The notes beneath the pieces were generated by a model. The model ran no database searches and was not told the origin of the DNA. It saw only the letters and a list, made by a program, of their open reading frames with translations. Shown here piece by piece: positions 22,429-33,900 of a DNA stretch of 64,000 bases. Source of the stretch: Linyphia triangularis (Eukaryota > Arthropoda > Arachnida > Araneae > Linyphiidae); the NCBI GenBank assembly GCA_963978545.1, contig OZ021725.1:10853346-10917345 (forward strand), written 5' to 3'. The position numbers were made by a program, and so were the translations under genes. The number at the start of each line of letters is the position of its first letter. Positions within the stretch are counted from its first letter, which is position 1.

Positions 22429-23516
22429 CTAGGGGGCTCCGCCCCCTGCTCGCTGACGCTCGCCAACCCCCTGGATTGCTATGCAATCCCCTTGGCTCGC
22501 TTTGCTCGCCTTAAAGAGAAGCATTTAAAATATGCCCTAGCAAAAAGCTATTTCAGCTGCATAATGCCATGAAACTGAACCTTTTATAATTTATGAAGAG
22601 TCAGAATACTTGCCACGTCATTATTCTGTTGCTGTCGAGACGCGTTAAGCAGAGACAGTGTGGCAACGTAGTAGAAAGTTCTCGGAAAACAACCAAAATA
22701 AACAGTTTTGTACATATATTTAAAAAAGATCGGTTATTTCATTGAACAATTAAAATTTACGGGCTGGTTTTGTATGAAGCGCCAAAATAATTAAAGTTGC
22801 TTATCGAAATTTCTTAACGAAGCAATCATATGTTCACTTGATCTTTTTTGCGATACTTAGAAAATAAAATAAAACAGTGAAAGGTCAATTATCCAGCATT
22901 TAATCAACCGGAATTTTTTGAAAATCAAATTTGGCGAGAAAATTAGCCATATTTCGCCAATAGTTTTTTTTTTAAATTTTCATATGAGATTTTGAAGTTG
23001 AGTGGGTGGTTTTATTCGTTATTTTGATAGTTTTTAATTCGTAATAGCTGAATTTGCACTGATTAAAGATGAGTTTAGGTTCAGATTTACTGCACAACGC
23101 CTCTTAGCGATTTTTTTTAAAATTGGCGATTTAGCGCTGAATGCAACCCGGCGACCTCCGGAACATGTTTCAGCAGATAACTTTTCCGAAAAGTCTGATT
23201 TATCTGGAATTCTAATCTAAAAGAAATGTACACATCTTGGATCTATTTATTCTTGCATCATCGTAACTATTAAATCAATACGTTTTAAATAGGCAATAAT
23301 TTATATCTGTAGATTGTAATAAGAAAAACAAAATATAGAGAATCCAAGTTGTTGTTGTTGCCAGATGTATTAGTCAAATTTCAAAGGATATATTGTGATT
23401 GGCAAGAAATTCGTGCATAAAGTGCATTTAGAAGATTGGCGATTGAAGTCGTTGCCATTCTGCTCACAGAAATACAGCCAAATTTTGACGTTACGCAAGA
23501 GAATTATATATATAGA
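22429..23516 (-). mobile_element. non-autonomous Helitron, left copy
   Basis: Read on the minus strand it begins TCTATATATATAATTCTC (5' end at 23516) and ends with the hairpin GGGGGCGGAGCCCCC followed by CTAG (22432-22429). TC at the 5' end, a 3' hairpin, CTRR at the 3' end, and insertion between A (complement of 23517) and T (complement of 22428) are the Helitron hallmarks. It is 1088 bp with no Rep/helicase frame. A near-identical copy of 1087 bp lies at 33038-34124 in the opposite orientation. Confidence 0.88.
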
Positions 23517-23831
23517 TTATATAGTTTGAAAGTGTACAAAATTCAATGGCAATTTTTAAGTTTCTTCCACTTAAAACTATGCAAATCTGTGAAAGAACTG
23601 TTTAGTAATGAAACTGCAATGTTTCGTAAAATAACCGTCATGCTTATTAACATTTTTTATTTTTACCCTATTTTTTTATTCATTATAAATTTTAATTTTT
23701 ATGTTTAAACCTCACACATTTAAAAACTAGTTCGGAGCCACCAGAAATTGGTTCCCAGCTCACACTTTGAGAAATGCTGATGTAGACTTCACCAACTCCA
23801 CTCAACTCAACTGTAGGCAATTTTGAAAGAA
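23517..23831. other. region upstream of the transposase promoter
   Basis: Short AT-rich stretch. CACACTTTGAGAAATGCTG at about 23761-23779 resembles, inverted, the ends of some hAT elements, but no partner was found. No gene seen. Confidence 0.35.
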
Positions 23832-23839
23832 TATAAAAG
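23832..23839 (+). promoter_or_regulatory. TATA box of the transposase transcription unit
   Basis: TATAAAAG lies 30 bp upstream of TTCAAG (A at 23862), a spacing suitable for a pol II start, and 130 bp upstream of the transposase ATG at 23962. Inferred from sequence only. Confidence 0.5.
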
Positions 23840-23861
23840 CTGGTTTGCTGGTGACAAGTTC

Positions 23862-23902
23862 AAGAACTCTTATCTTAGACAAGACAAAACAGTTCAGTAC
23901 AC
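23862..23902 (+). other. putative non-coding first exon with GTAAGT donor
   Basis: If transcription starts about 30 bp after the TATA box, the first roughly 41 nt end at AC followed by a consensus donor GTAAGT (23903-23908), before the transposase ATG. Splicing from here to the acceptor at 27989-27990 would remove the whole transposase ORF and yield a message for the DUF4806 gene. Leaving it unspliced would yield the transposase. No transcript data support this here. Confidence 0.4.
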
Positions 23903-23961
23903 GTAAGTACTGTTCTTTATATTTCACTATTCTCTTCCATTTTTGAAATTTTTTTAAAAAT

Positions 23962-26900
23962 ATGCCGAAGCGCAAGCGTTTTTGTGAAATGTCTAAACGG
24001 CATTTAAGGAGGCTTGCTTCCAAAAAAGCAGAGAATATCAAGTTTTCGTCAGATCACGCGAATTGTGATCGTATTTATAATGCTAGTTCGGTTAATTCAG
24101 AATCCAGCAGTTCTGATTCTGATTTTATAAATTCAGAAAATTGCAAAGAAACAACCAACAGCGATTGTAGCATTGATCATCCCCTTGAAGAAAAAACTAC
24201 TGTGAAGAAGTTTTCATCAGATCACGCGAATTCTGATCTTACAAATGGAGATAGTTCGGTTAATTCATCTGAATCCAGCAGTTCTGAATCTGATTTTATC
24301 AATTCAGAAAATACTACCGAGGAAACAATCAGCAGCGATTGCAGCATTGATCATCCCTTTGAAGGAAAAACTACAGTGAAAGAAGTTCCGGAGGATAGTT
24401 TAAAATCCAAATTGTCCAAGTGGGCCATAAATTTTAATGTTCCTCTAAGTTGGTTAACTGCACTTTTGAGCATTCTGCAACCTTATGTAGCAGAGAAAGA
24501 CCTTCCGAAGGATGCGAGAACATTGTTAAAAACTCCCAGGGGAATGCATAATGTTGTTGCTGTACAACCGGGAAATTACCTTCACTTTGGATTGAAAAAA
24601 TCTGTTTTAAATATTTTGTCATCATTAAAAGCACAAATGAAATATCCTAAAACATTACATTTAACCATTAATGTTGATGGTTTGCCAATTGCAAATTCTT
24701 CCAGAAGTGCTTTATGGCCAATTTTGTGTTCAGACACCTTATCCAAAGAGGTTTATGTTATTGGAATTTATCATGGTTATACAAAGCCTGATGATTCCAA
24801 TGAGCTTTTAAAAGCATTTGTTGAAGAAGCCACTGAAATTGTGAAAGAAGGTTTTATTTATGAAAATGAAAAAATAAAAATTAATATAATTTCACTTGTA
24901 TGTGATGTTCCTGCCAAATCCTTTGTTCTAAAAGTCAAAGGACACGGAGGATTTTCAAGCTGCACGAAATGTACTATTCACGGATTAAAATATAAGAGAA
25001 GGACATGTTTCCCAATAGATCCACCTACAGGGGTCAAAGTGACAAAATAAGAATATATAGGATTTTTTCAAAAAAAATATAGGACAATAGAAAACATCAA
25101 ATAACTGCACACAGTTGCTACTGAACTTCAAAATTAACTCGTTATACTTTTATATACTCGTTATATTGAATTTAACAGAATAGAAAACACACCTTAAAAA
25201 AAAAGAAATCACCTGATCCTGAATACGTGATCCCCCCCCCCCCCCGTTATTGCCTCAATATTCCATCCCTAAATCAAGTTTTATTAATTACATTATTTGC
25301 AATCATGAGTCTTTTGCTTCCAACATTTTTAACTGTTCCAATTTCTTTAAGTATTTTCTTTTTATCCCTGTTTGCAGTCTTTTGTTGATTCAGATTTACT
25401 GTTCAGTGTCGGCTGGATTGGCGGCGAAAAGTCAGAGATTTATCGCCGAATGTGGCGAACCTGGCACTTAGTTTTAAAGCAACCCTAGTGGTCGTTTGGA
25501 TTTGATAACACAACGTATTGACGTAATTTTCAATTTTGGCGACTTTTATGAAAAAATCGTAGCGAATATTCCGAATCCAGTACGAATTCTGCGCCAAGGC
25601 GATTTTCGCAAAAAAATGGCAGCCCTGCCATTTTTTAAGAGCAAGATAACTAACGGCCTATGGTTGCCATAATTTGGAGCGGTTTGATGTAAATAATTCG
25701 TGGCGCAGAATCCGTACAGGATTCGGAATAAAAAAACGCCATCCGACATCATACAGTAAATCTTAACCCTTTTGTTTCCTTCATCAATTATTGACTGAGC
25801 TCTCAAAATGTTCTTTAGTAGTCCTGTAAGTTAATCCCAAGTTGTTTTTATCCGTTTTCCCGAGGCAGAGTTCTGTTGTTGCATCTCTCTCTGCATTATG
25901 GCCAATTAATTTATTACGTTGGAGGAGAAATCAGATCAGAAATTCAAGACCGATTGTTATGAAAATGTTCACATGTTTACAACTCCCGCCAGTCCAGTAG
26001 AGTTGAGTTGTAGGTTATGCAGCACGTGACGTCACAAAAGATAAAACGCCGCGCCGCCGTTACAAACATCGTTTTTGTCAGGTCTTTATCACCTACGATC
26101 GCGCCAAAGAATCAGAAATATTAAAAAATGGCAACAAACGGCACCGTTATTACGAATTCGAAGAAAATATAGATCGAATCAATGTAGAAATATAGGATAT
26201 ATAGGACAATTGTAAAATATAGGACAATATAGGACGTTTTTACATATTTTTTAAAAAATATAGGATTTATAGGACATATAGGACGTCTGCGACCCCTGCA
26301 CCTACAGAAGCTAGGCCCAAGAAAGTAAAAAAACGTAAAGATGCAGAGTTTTTAAAAAAAACCAATGGACAATTTCGTAAAGGAGAAACCATATTGAATA
26401 AAATACCTGGATTCGGCTTGGTAACAAACGTGCCCCTAGATTATATGCATTTAGTATGCCTAGGGGTTACTAAAAAATTAATTAACCTATGGTATAAAGA
26501 TGGTCCGAAATCAACTCGCTTAAGCCAGTCATGTATATCCAAAATAAATGAAAAAATTTGCCTTTTCCGCCAAACTGTACCCAAGGAGTTCTCAAGAAAA
26601 CCTCGACCATTGCATGATGTGGCATACTGGAAAGCGACTGAATTTCGCCAGTTTGTTTTGTACATTGGCCCAATTGTGCTGGATAAAATTTTCCAAAATT
26701 CTGATTTATATCTACATTTTCTGACATTGCATGTGGCAATGACAATTTTAATTTGCCCAGATTTTACTCTTAAATATCTCAAATATGCAGAGAGGCTTTT
26801 ACATCATTTTGTTCTATCGTTCCAGAAATTATATGGAGCAGAGTTTGTTTCTCATAATGTCCACAATTTGTTGCATCTCTGTAACGATGTAAAAAAGTAT

Positions 26901-27446
26901 GGATCATGCGATGAATTTAGCGCATTTAAATTTGAAAACTACCTGCAAAAATTAAAAAAACTTGTGAGAAAATCCAGTAAACCTCTGCAACAATTAGGTA
27001 ACCGATACGCAGAGAGAAAAAATTGCATTATGAAATCGTCCTATTGTAGCATCGAAAAAACATTTGAAAAAGAACACACCCAAGGCCCTATTGCGTTTGG
27101 ATTTGACATTGCATTGCAGTTCAAAAAATGTAAAACAACAAGATTTACAATAAATTGTGACAAACTCAACGATAAATTTGTAATGCTAAAAGACGGAAAG
27201 TTTGTATCGGCAGAAAATATTATTTATTGTTCAAGACAACAAAAGCATTTTTTGCTTGGACACCAACTCAAAAAGTGCGAAAATATTTATTCGATTCCAT
27301 GTGAATCAAGTATATTTAGAATTGGAGCATATTCTTTGGAGAAAAACTTGAAAGCATGGGAAATAAATGACATATTAGGCAAAGTATGGCAAACACCTAT
27401 GGGAAATAAAAGAGTTTGTTTCCCAATTCTGCATACTTACCTTTGA
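23962..27446 (+). pseudogene. CACTA/EnSpm-like transposase, interrupted by a hAT insertion
   Basis: Two open blocks, 23962-25030 and 26301-27446, lie in the same frame on either side of the insertion at 25028-26298; together they correspond to about 740 residues. The basic start MPKRKRFCEMSKRHLRR and a Ser/Asp-rich stretch come first. The first block then has INVDGLPI, CDVPAKSF and a C-x2-C-type motif (SCTKC). The second has PLDYMHLVCLGVTKKL, the ATEFRQFVLYIGP region and FENYLQKLKKLVRKSSKP. These match the animal transposase family related to plant tnp2/CACTA proteins, with D in VDG and E in FENYL as plausible catalytic acids. ATG at 23962 is the first in frame after the TATA box. As it stands the protein stops shortly inside the insertion, so this copy is inactive. 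Confidence 0.8.
25028..26298. mobile_element. non-autonomous hAT element inside the transposase ORF
   Basis: The ends are CAGGGGTC (25028-25035) and its inverse GACCCCTG (26291-26298). CACCTACA follows the right end (26299-26306) and CACCTA precedes the left end (25022-25027), consistent with an 8-bp target duplication whose final CA has merged with the CA of the left terminus. Near both ends lie AT-rich repeats of ATATAGGA-type words. The interior (1271 bp) has no transposase frame. A C15 run lies near 25232-25246. The host coding frame is the same on both sides. Confidence 0.85.
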
Positions 27447-27998
27447 TTCATTACTTCTGGGAGTTTTGAAGGATAAAGACTAGCTCTGTGTAAGTTTTAC
27501 TAAATTTTCCAAAATGTCAATGAATGTTTTAAATGTTTAACTTTCTGTTAATTTGTGACCAAACTTTTCAGAAAGTTTTTGTTACTTTGATAAGTGAGTT
27601 TTTTTTTTTTATCAAACCATGCAATTTGGGAAAAAATAAAAAATCGTCATTTAGGTTTAATTTTTATTACAGTGTAAAAAATTAAAAAAATTAGCATGTG
27701 ACTTTTCTACTAATTAGCAGAAATATTTTAAAAGAAATAACTTACAGTTTTTATTTTTGTAAATTGTATTTAATGTTCAAACTGATAATGTATGGATAAA
27801 ACAAAGATTTTATCCACAGAATGGCAGGAAGATAATTTATAAATATTTGAACTTTTTACGGAATTTCTAATACGTAGGAGCGTTTTATCATTTGTATTTA
27901 AAATTCTAATTTGGCATAAACAGTTTTTGACTTTTTAGTACTTTTGTAAGTATGTTCTATTCTATATTTCAATATTTTTCTACTTTTCAGGTATCAAG
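27447..27998 (+). other. putative intron between transposase stop and second gene
   Basis: A consensus donor GTAAGT begins at 27490, 44 nt after the transposase stop, and a pyrimidine-rich acceptor (CTACTTTTCAG) ends at 27990. The next exon opens with eight non-coding bases and the ATG at 27999. This would join the two genes in one primary transcript. Confidence 0.5.
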
Positions 27999-30900
27999 AT
28001 GAATTTTTATGTGGTTTCATTCCCTGATGGGATGGACATCATACCAAAAAATTGGTATTTGCCAAATGGAAAGGCAGCCCTTTACCCACCTGGTAAACTA
28101 TCAAAGATTACTAAGCGTAACTTAGTAAAAAATGGAACACAACCTGAAAAAAACTGGAAGATGTACCCTGTTTTAAAAGAGTGGTCTAAATCAGGTATTT
28201 TTTATCATTTAACTGATATTTTTTCACATTTTAAACATCTTTACCATTTTTTTAATGCCATTGAGCTTAAATTTTCTGCCTTTTTAGGTAATTTGTATTT
28301 TTTGGTTACTGTGAACTTTCGCTCTCTTCTTTTTCTACCTACTTTTGGAATTGATTTAAGCGTAGTAACTTACATAACGTCAAAGAGGAATAGAGTAAAA
28401 AGTTCTTTTAGTTTTTAATAAAATTCTGACGTCTTAAAGTTGTATGCATTCCCTTCTTTAATTGTTAAGAATTGCATTTATGTAATTTAAAATTATCTTT
28501 ATAAAACTTTTTTACAAAACTTTTAATGGGATATTTTTATACAGAAGGGAAATTTTTCTGTCAAAACTTTTCAATTGAGATTTTAGTATTTTGCAGAGTA
28601 TAAGATATAAAAACTAGGTTCGTCAGTTTTAACAAGGTATTTCTTTCACCAGTGGTGATCAGTATTTTTTTTAGTTTGTGAATCTTAATGGCTGATTTTG
28701 AGTTGCCTTCACAAAATGCTCAACTTTATTATCAATTTGTTTTCTTATTAGCACTCTTATACTTCTTTTAAGAGCTACACTCCAATAACATATTAGTATT
28801 ATCAAAATGTAGAAATCAATATTGGTTCATAATATAATAAAAATTTCTAAATCGATATGCTTAGACTTGATTAGTTCCTTTTGTACCAATCATGTGATTC
28901 CATGCCAGTCAATTTTTGTCTATTACACCTCTAGCTACAAGTCTGTCCTCTTATGTTCTCAGCAAAGTAAAATAAAAGGTATTTCTTTCCTTAGATGATT
29001 ATGATAAAGCAGTAAGAAGACTAGATCACTACCTAAAATATTCCGAATCGGAATCGTCAGAAGCAGCGGATGTGAGGTTTAAAAGAAAAATGCTGGGAAG
29101 TGGAACAAAAAAAAGTAAAGTTAGAAAGGAGGCCATAGAGAGTGATAATGTAAGTACATAAAAAAATTCAGAATTTCAATTACTTAGTAAGTTGCTTTGA
29201 TGTATTAAGCCAAAATTTAGCTGCACAGTAGGATTTTATGTAAAATTACGGTTACCAAAAAATTTACGAAAGCGGAGTATTAAAAAATAGTTAAAATATT
29301 AAGTAAAATTGTGTTTATTTTTTGTTCTTTACATTAGATTAGAACTCCTATAATTAATTTTTATTCAACCCATTGACGGTCATGCACATATATATGCATC
29401 ATTTGATCCCCTGTTTTTCCATACACAACATTTTTAAATTTATAAATAAAATTTAAACTAAAATTTTTTTTAAATATTTTTATTAGGATGATTGTTTATA
29501 ACCTATCTAAACCAAAATAATCTAAAAAACTATATATTTGAGTTTGAAATATAATTTAAAAATTATTGCAGTGAAAAAACTGAAGAATTCTGTCCATTCC
29601 TTGGACTGTCAGTGGGTTAAATATGAATACTTTGAGAACATTATATGTGGTTGTCAACTGTGTTTTAAGCTCAAGTAGAAAATCTATAAAAAAAAGCTGA
29701 AGTCAGAATTTTCCTTTTATCAATATGCTTACGATCTAGTTCACTCTCGAATAAAATCCTTATGAATATTAAACAAGCAACAATATAGTTACTTTCACTT
29801 TGTTTCAAGTTTTTTATGCTGATGACTAATCTTCAAATAAAATTTTATTGTAAAAATTTTTACCACTATTTACAGCACTCTGAATGCGAATCATTGGAAG
29901 TAGCGGATGTAAAGATTAAAAGAAAAAGGCAGGAAAGTGAAAAAAGACAAAGCAAATTAAGAAAAGAGGCCATAGTGAGTGATTATGTAAGTACAATAAA
30001 ATTAATCATCTTAATTTCTGACTGTTAAGTTACATTGATGTATGGATATCCAAAAACTTACTAAAAGGGAGTGTTAAAAAATAGATGTCAATGACTAATC
30101 TTCAAATAAAATATGAATTTAAAATTTTCTGACTTTCAGGTGTAAAGTTAAATCACATATTTGCATTTTAGCATTTAAAAAGGTTCTTAAGCATTTTGCT
30201 AAAAAATAATCCACATCCCTGGTTAGCAATAGACTTTTAAATTTATTAAGTAGTATTTATAAATATTTTTCTTGCAACAGAATCATTATTTTTAAAAAAA
30301 TGCAACATTATTGCTGATGGTGAAAGTTATTTTGCAAACATATCAATAGCAAAACAAAAGCAGTATATGACCCCTTCTGTGATTAAAAGCATTAAGGCAA
30401 TGAAATCGCAAATGTAGTTTTAACATATTATAGATTATTTTAATATAGGGTGAACCTACCAGTAATTGACCATTTAGTGCAAGTTTCTACACATTTAATT
30501 TTTTTCTTAAAAAATTATTAACTGAATATTATGAAAACTTCCCAAAATATCAATTAATTAATGAAGCTCAATAATAAATTAACATGGTGTTCCAGTCCTT
30601 TTTATAATTTAAAATATCAGAATTTCTTACCAAAAGCAATTTTGCCAGTAATTGACCAACTAGACATTACTAATTGACCACAGCCATGTTAGTAATTGAC
30701 CACTTCCAGAATAAAACCAAAAGTTAGTTGTTAAATTCTGTTATAAAATGCTATAATATTCATAAATTGACTATTAAATGAATTAAAAATAGAAGTAAAA
30801 ATAAATATAATCAATTTTAATCAATGAAAATACAAGAACATTAGTGTAAAATATAGTATGATAGTTTTATAAACTTAGGTTATCAAAGTTAGACTGGTAG

Positions 30901-33900
30901 GTAATCATGCATATCTTACTCAAAAAATTAAAACAAGAAAATCAAAATAATATAGAAAAGACTACTATAAAAGAAAGACTATACTTTCAATCCTGAATAA
31001 ATTTAGATGAAAAGAATCGGATTTATAGGATATTATTTCTTGAACAGTTTAAAAAGCATCCGTTTATCTAATGGAAATCCTTTTCTTGCATTGGGACTTA
31101 TCCAATTACATAGAAGAGTTTCTTCTGAGGGTGTAACAATTGTTGGGAGGCCCATTTTTCTAAATTCTGGGGTTTTCCCTCTTAGCTTATTAATCAACGT
31201 AGAATGAGGAATGTTGTATTTTCTGGCAGTTTCTCTTATTTTCCCCTTACTTGAAAAAGTGTAGATTTCAAGTCCTCTTCGGTGTACTTAAAAAAGGATT
31301 TCTTCCCTTCCATGAGTGTTTAATTTTAATGATTTCAGAATTCTTATACCCTAGATATATGCTTAAACCTAGAAAAAACCTTCCTTAATGATTTATTTAA
31401 CTCAATTTCTTATCAATATTTATGTTAGTTTCCTAATTTAATTTTTTCCTGTTCATATTAAAAAATATTACTAAACATATCTTATTCAATTAAGGTGTGA
31501 AAAGTAATTTTGATATTTACAAGGGTGTTAGTGACCTGGAAATTTCCCGATGATACTAAAAAATCAAAGAGAAACTAAACCACCCTTCACTAATAGTGTC
31601 ACTCATATGAGGCCCTGTGATATACCTTTGTAATTGTTAATTTTTGTTATCAAATTGTAACAATTTGTAAAATTCTAATAGGCAACATTTTATGTACCAG
31701 AGTGTTAGTTTAAATAAACATTGTAATTAACCTACATAATATTTGTGTGAGGTAAAGTGGAAGTATACTTCCAATTGACTTTCGACTTTTTTTTTGTTGA
31801 AAATTATGGCAAGAAAATAAGCCTAGTATATTTAAAAAAGATCTAATGTACACATGCAATAAGAAAATCCATCTTAGTGTTTAAAAATGACTTACTTTTG
31901 TATTCTAAAGTTGAAAAACTAATACTTTAACCACATAGGTCAATTACTGAAAAAATCTATTTTTCTGGACAAATAGTAAATGAAAATTGCAATAAAAGCA
32001 TAAACCTTTGTTATCACTTTGTTATTTCCCAGAAAATATGCAAGTACAAATTTAGTAGTTGACCATTTTGGTCAATTACTAAAAATATAACACTTAGCCT
32101 GATCAGTAATTAACCATCTGTTATTCATAATTTGTTTATTAGTTAAAAAAAATTACTTGTATATTAATATAAAACAAACATAAATGATCTACATACATTA
32201 TTTGTATTAAACCATTTGGCAATTATTCATGTTGATACTAAAAAATCAGAGAAGCTAAACCACCCTTCACTAATAGTGTCACTCATATGAGGCCCTGTGA
32301 TATACCTTTGTATTTATTAATTTTTATTATCAAATTCTAAGTTTGGTTACCCCTATAACTTTTGGCAGTGGCTTTCATTAGTTATTGGATATATTTTAAC
32401 CAATAAAAAATAGAATACCATCACAACAATCCTTGTTTACTTCCTTTTTGTGTCATTTTGGTCAACTACTAGCATGTGGTCAATTACTGGGGAGTCACCC
32501 TACTTCCTGTAAGAATAACTTACCAGCCAGCATTTTTGATACTATCTTTGTTTAACTTTTTTAACATGAAAAAATGGACAGTACTATTGAAACTTAATAC
32601 TAAAAACAAAGTAATGTATTGCAGTTTAGATTAAGTAATATAGGTGGGAGAGGTGAGGTTTGCAAATTAAATAAGTATTACTTTCTTATTGAAATAAATC
32701 TTGTTAGCCAGAGATGAGGAATATCTTATATACGTAAAAAAAAAAACCACCCTGCAAGCAAAAGAAACGGGATTGCCTGAATCATAATATAGCAACCCTC
32801 AAAACACATAAAAAAACGTTGACAGACAATTCAACACAGAAGATATCGCACTGTACCGCTTCTTTTCCTATATATAAGCTATGGAAACATCTTAATATTA
32901 TAGTTTATAGCATTTGGTGTACATTTTTAAAACATTTATGGACTATTTATTTAGGTTCCGTGTGTTGATGACTCGTCCAATGAGGGAGTTGTAAGTTTGT
33001 CCCCTTTTCCCCTACCACCTAACAAGGTTAGTTTTTATCTATATATATAATTCTCTTGCGTAACGTCCAAATTCGGCTGTATTTCTGTAAGCAGAATGGC
33101 AATGACTTCAAACAAATCTTCTAAATGTACTTTATGCACGAAATTCCAAATTCAGCAATCTAGCCAATCATAATATATCTCTTGAAATTTGACTAATACA
33201 TCTGGCAACAGCAACAACTTGGATTCGCTATATTTTGTTTTTCTTATTACAGTCTAACGATAGAAATTATTGCCTATTTAAAACGTATTGATTTAATAGT
33301 TACGATGATGCAAGAATAAATGGATCTTAGATGTGTATATTTCTTTTGGATTAGAATTCTGGATAAACCAGACTTTTTGGAAAAGTTATCTGCTGGAACA
33401 TGTTCCGGAGGTCGCCGGGTTGCATTCAGCGCTAAATAGCCAACTTTCAAAAAGTCGCTAAGAGGCATTGTGCAGTAAATCTGAACCTATATTCATTTCT
33501 AATCAGTGGAAATTCAGCTATTACGAATTGAAAACTATTAAAATAACGAATAAAACCACCCACTCAACTTCCAATTCTGATATGAAATTAAAAAAAACTT
33601 TTGGCGAAATAGGGCTAATTTTCTCGCCAAATTTGATTTTCAAAAAATTCCTGTTCATTGAATGCCGGATAATTGGCCTTTCACTGTTTTATTTTATTTT
33701 CTAAGTATCGCAAAAAAGATTATGCGAACATATGATTGCTTCGTTAAGAAATTTCGATAAACAACTTTATTTATTTTAGCACTTCATACGATACCAGCCC
33801 GTACATTTTAATTGTTCAATGAAATAACCGATCTTTTTTAAATATATGTACGATACTGTTTATTTTTGTAGTAAGAACTTTCTACTACGTTGCCACACTG

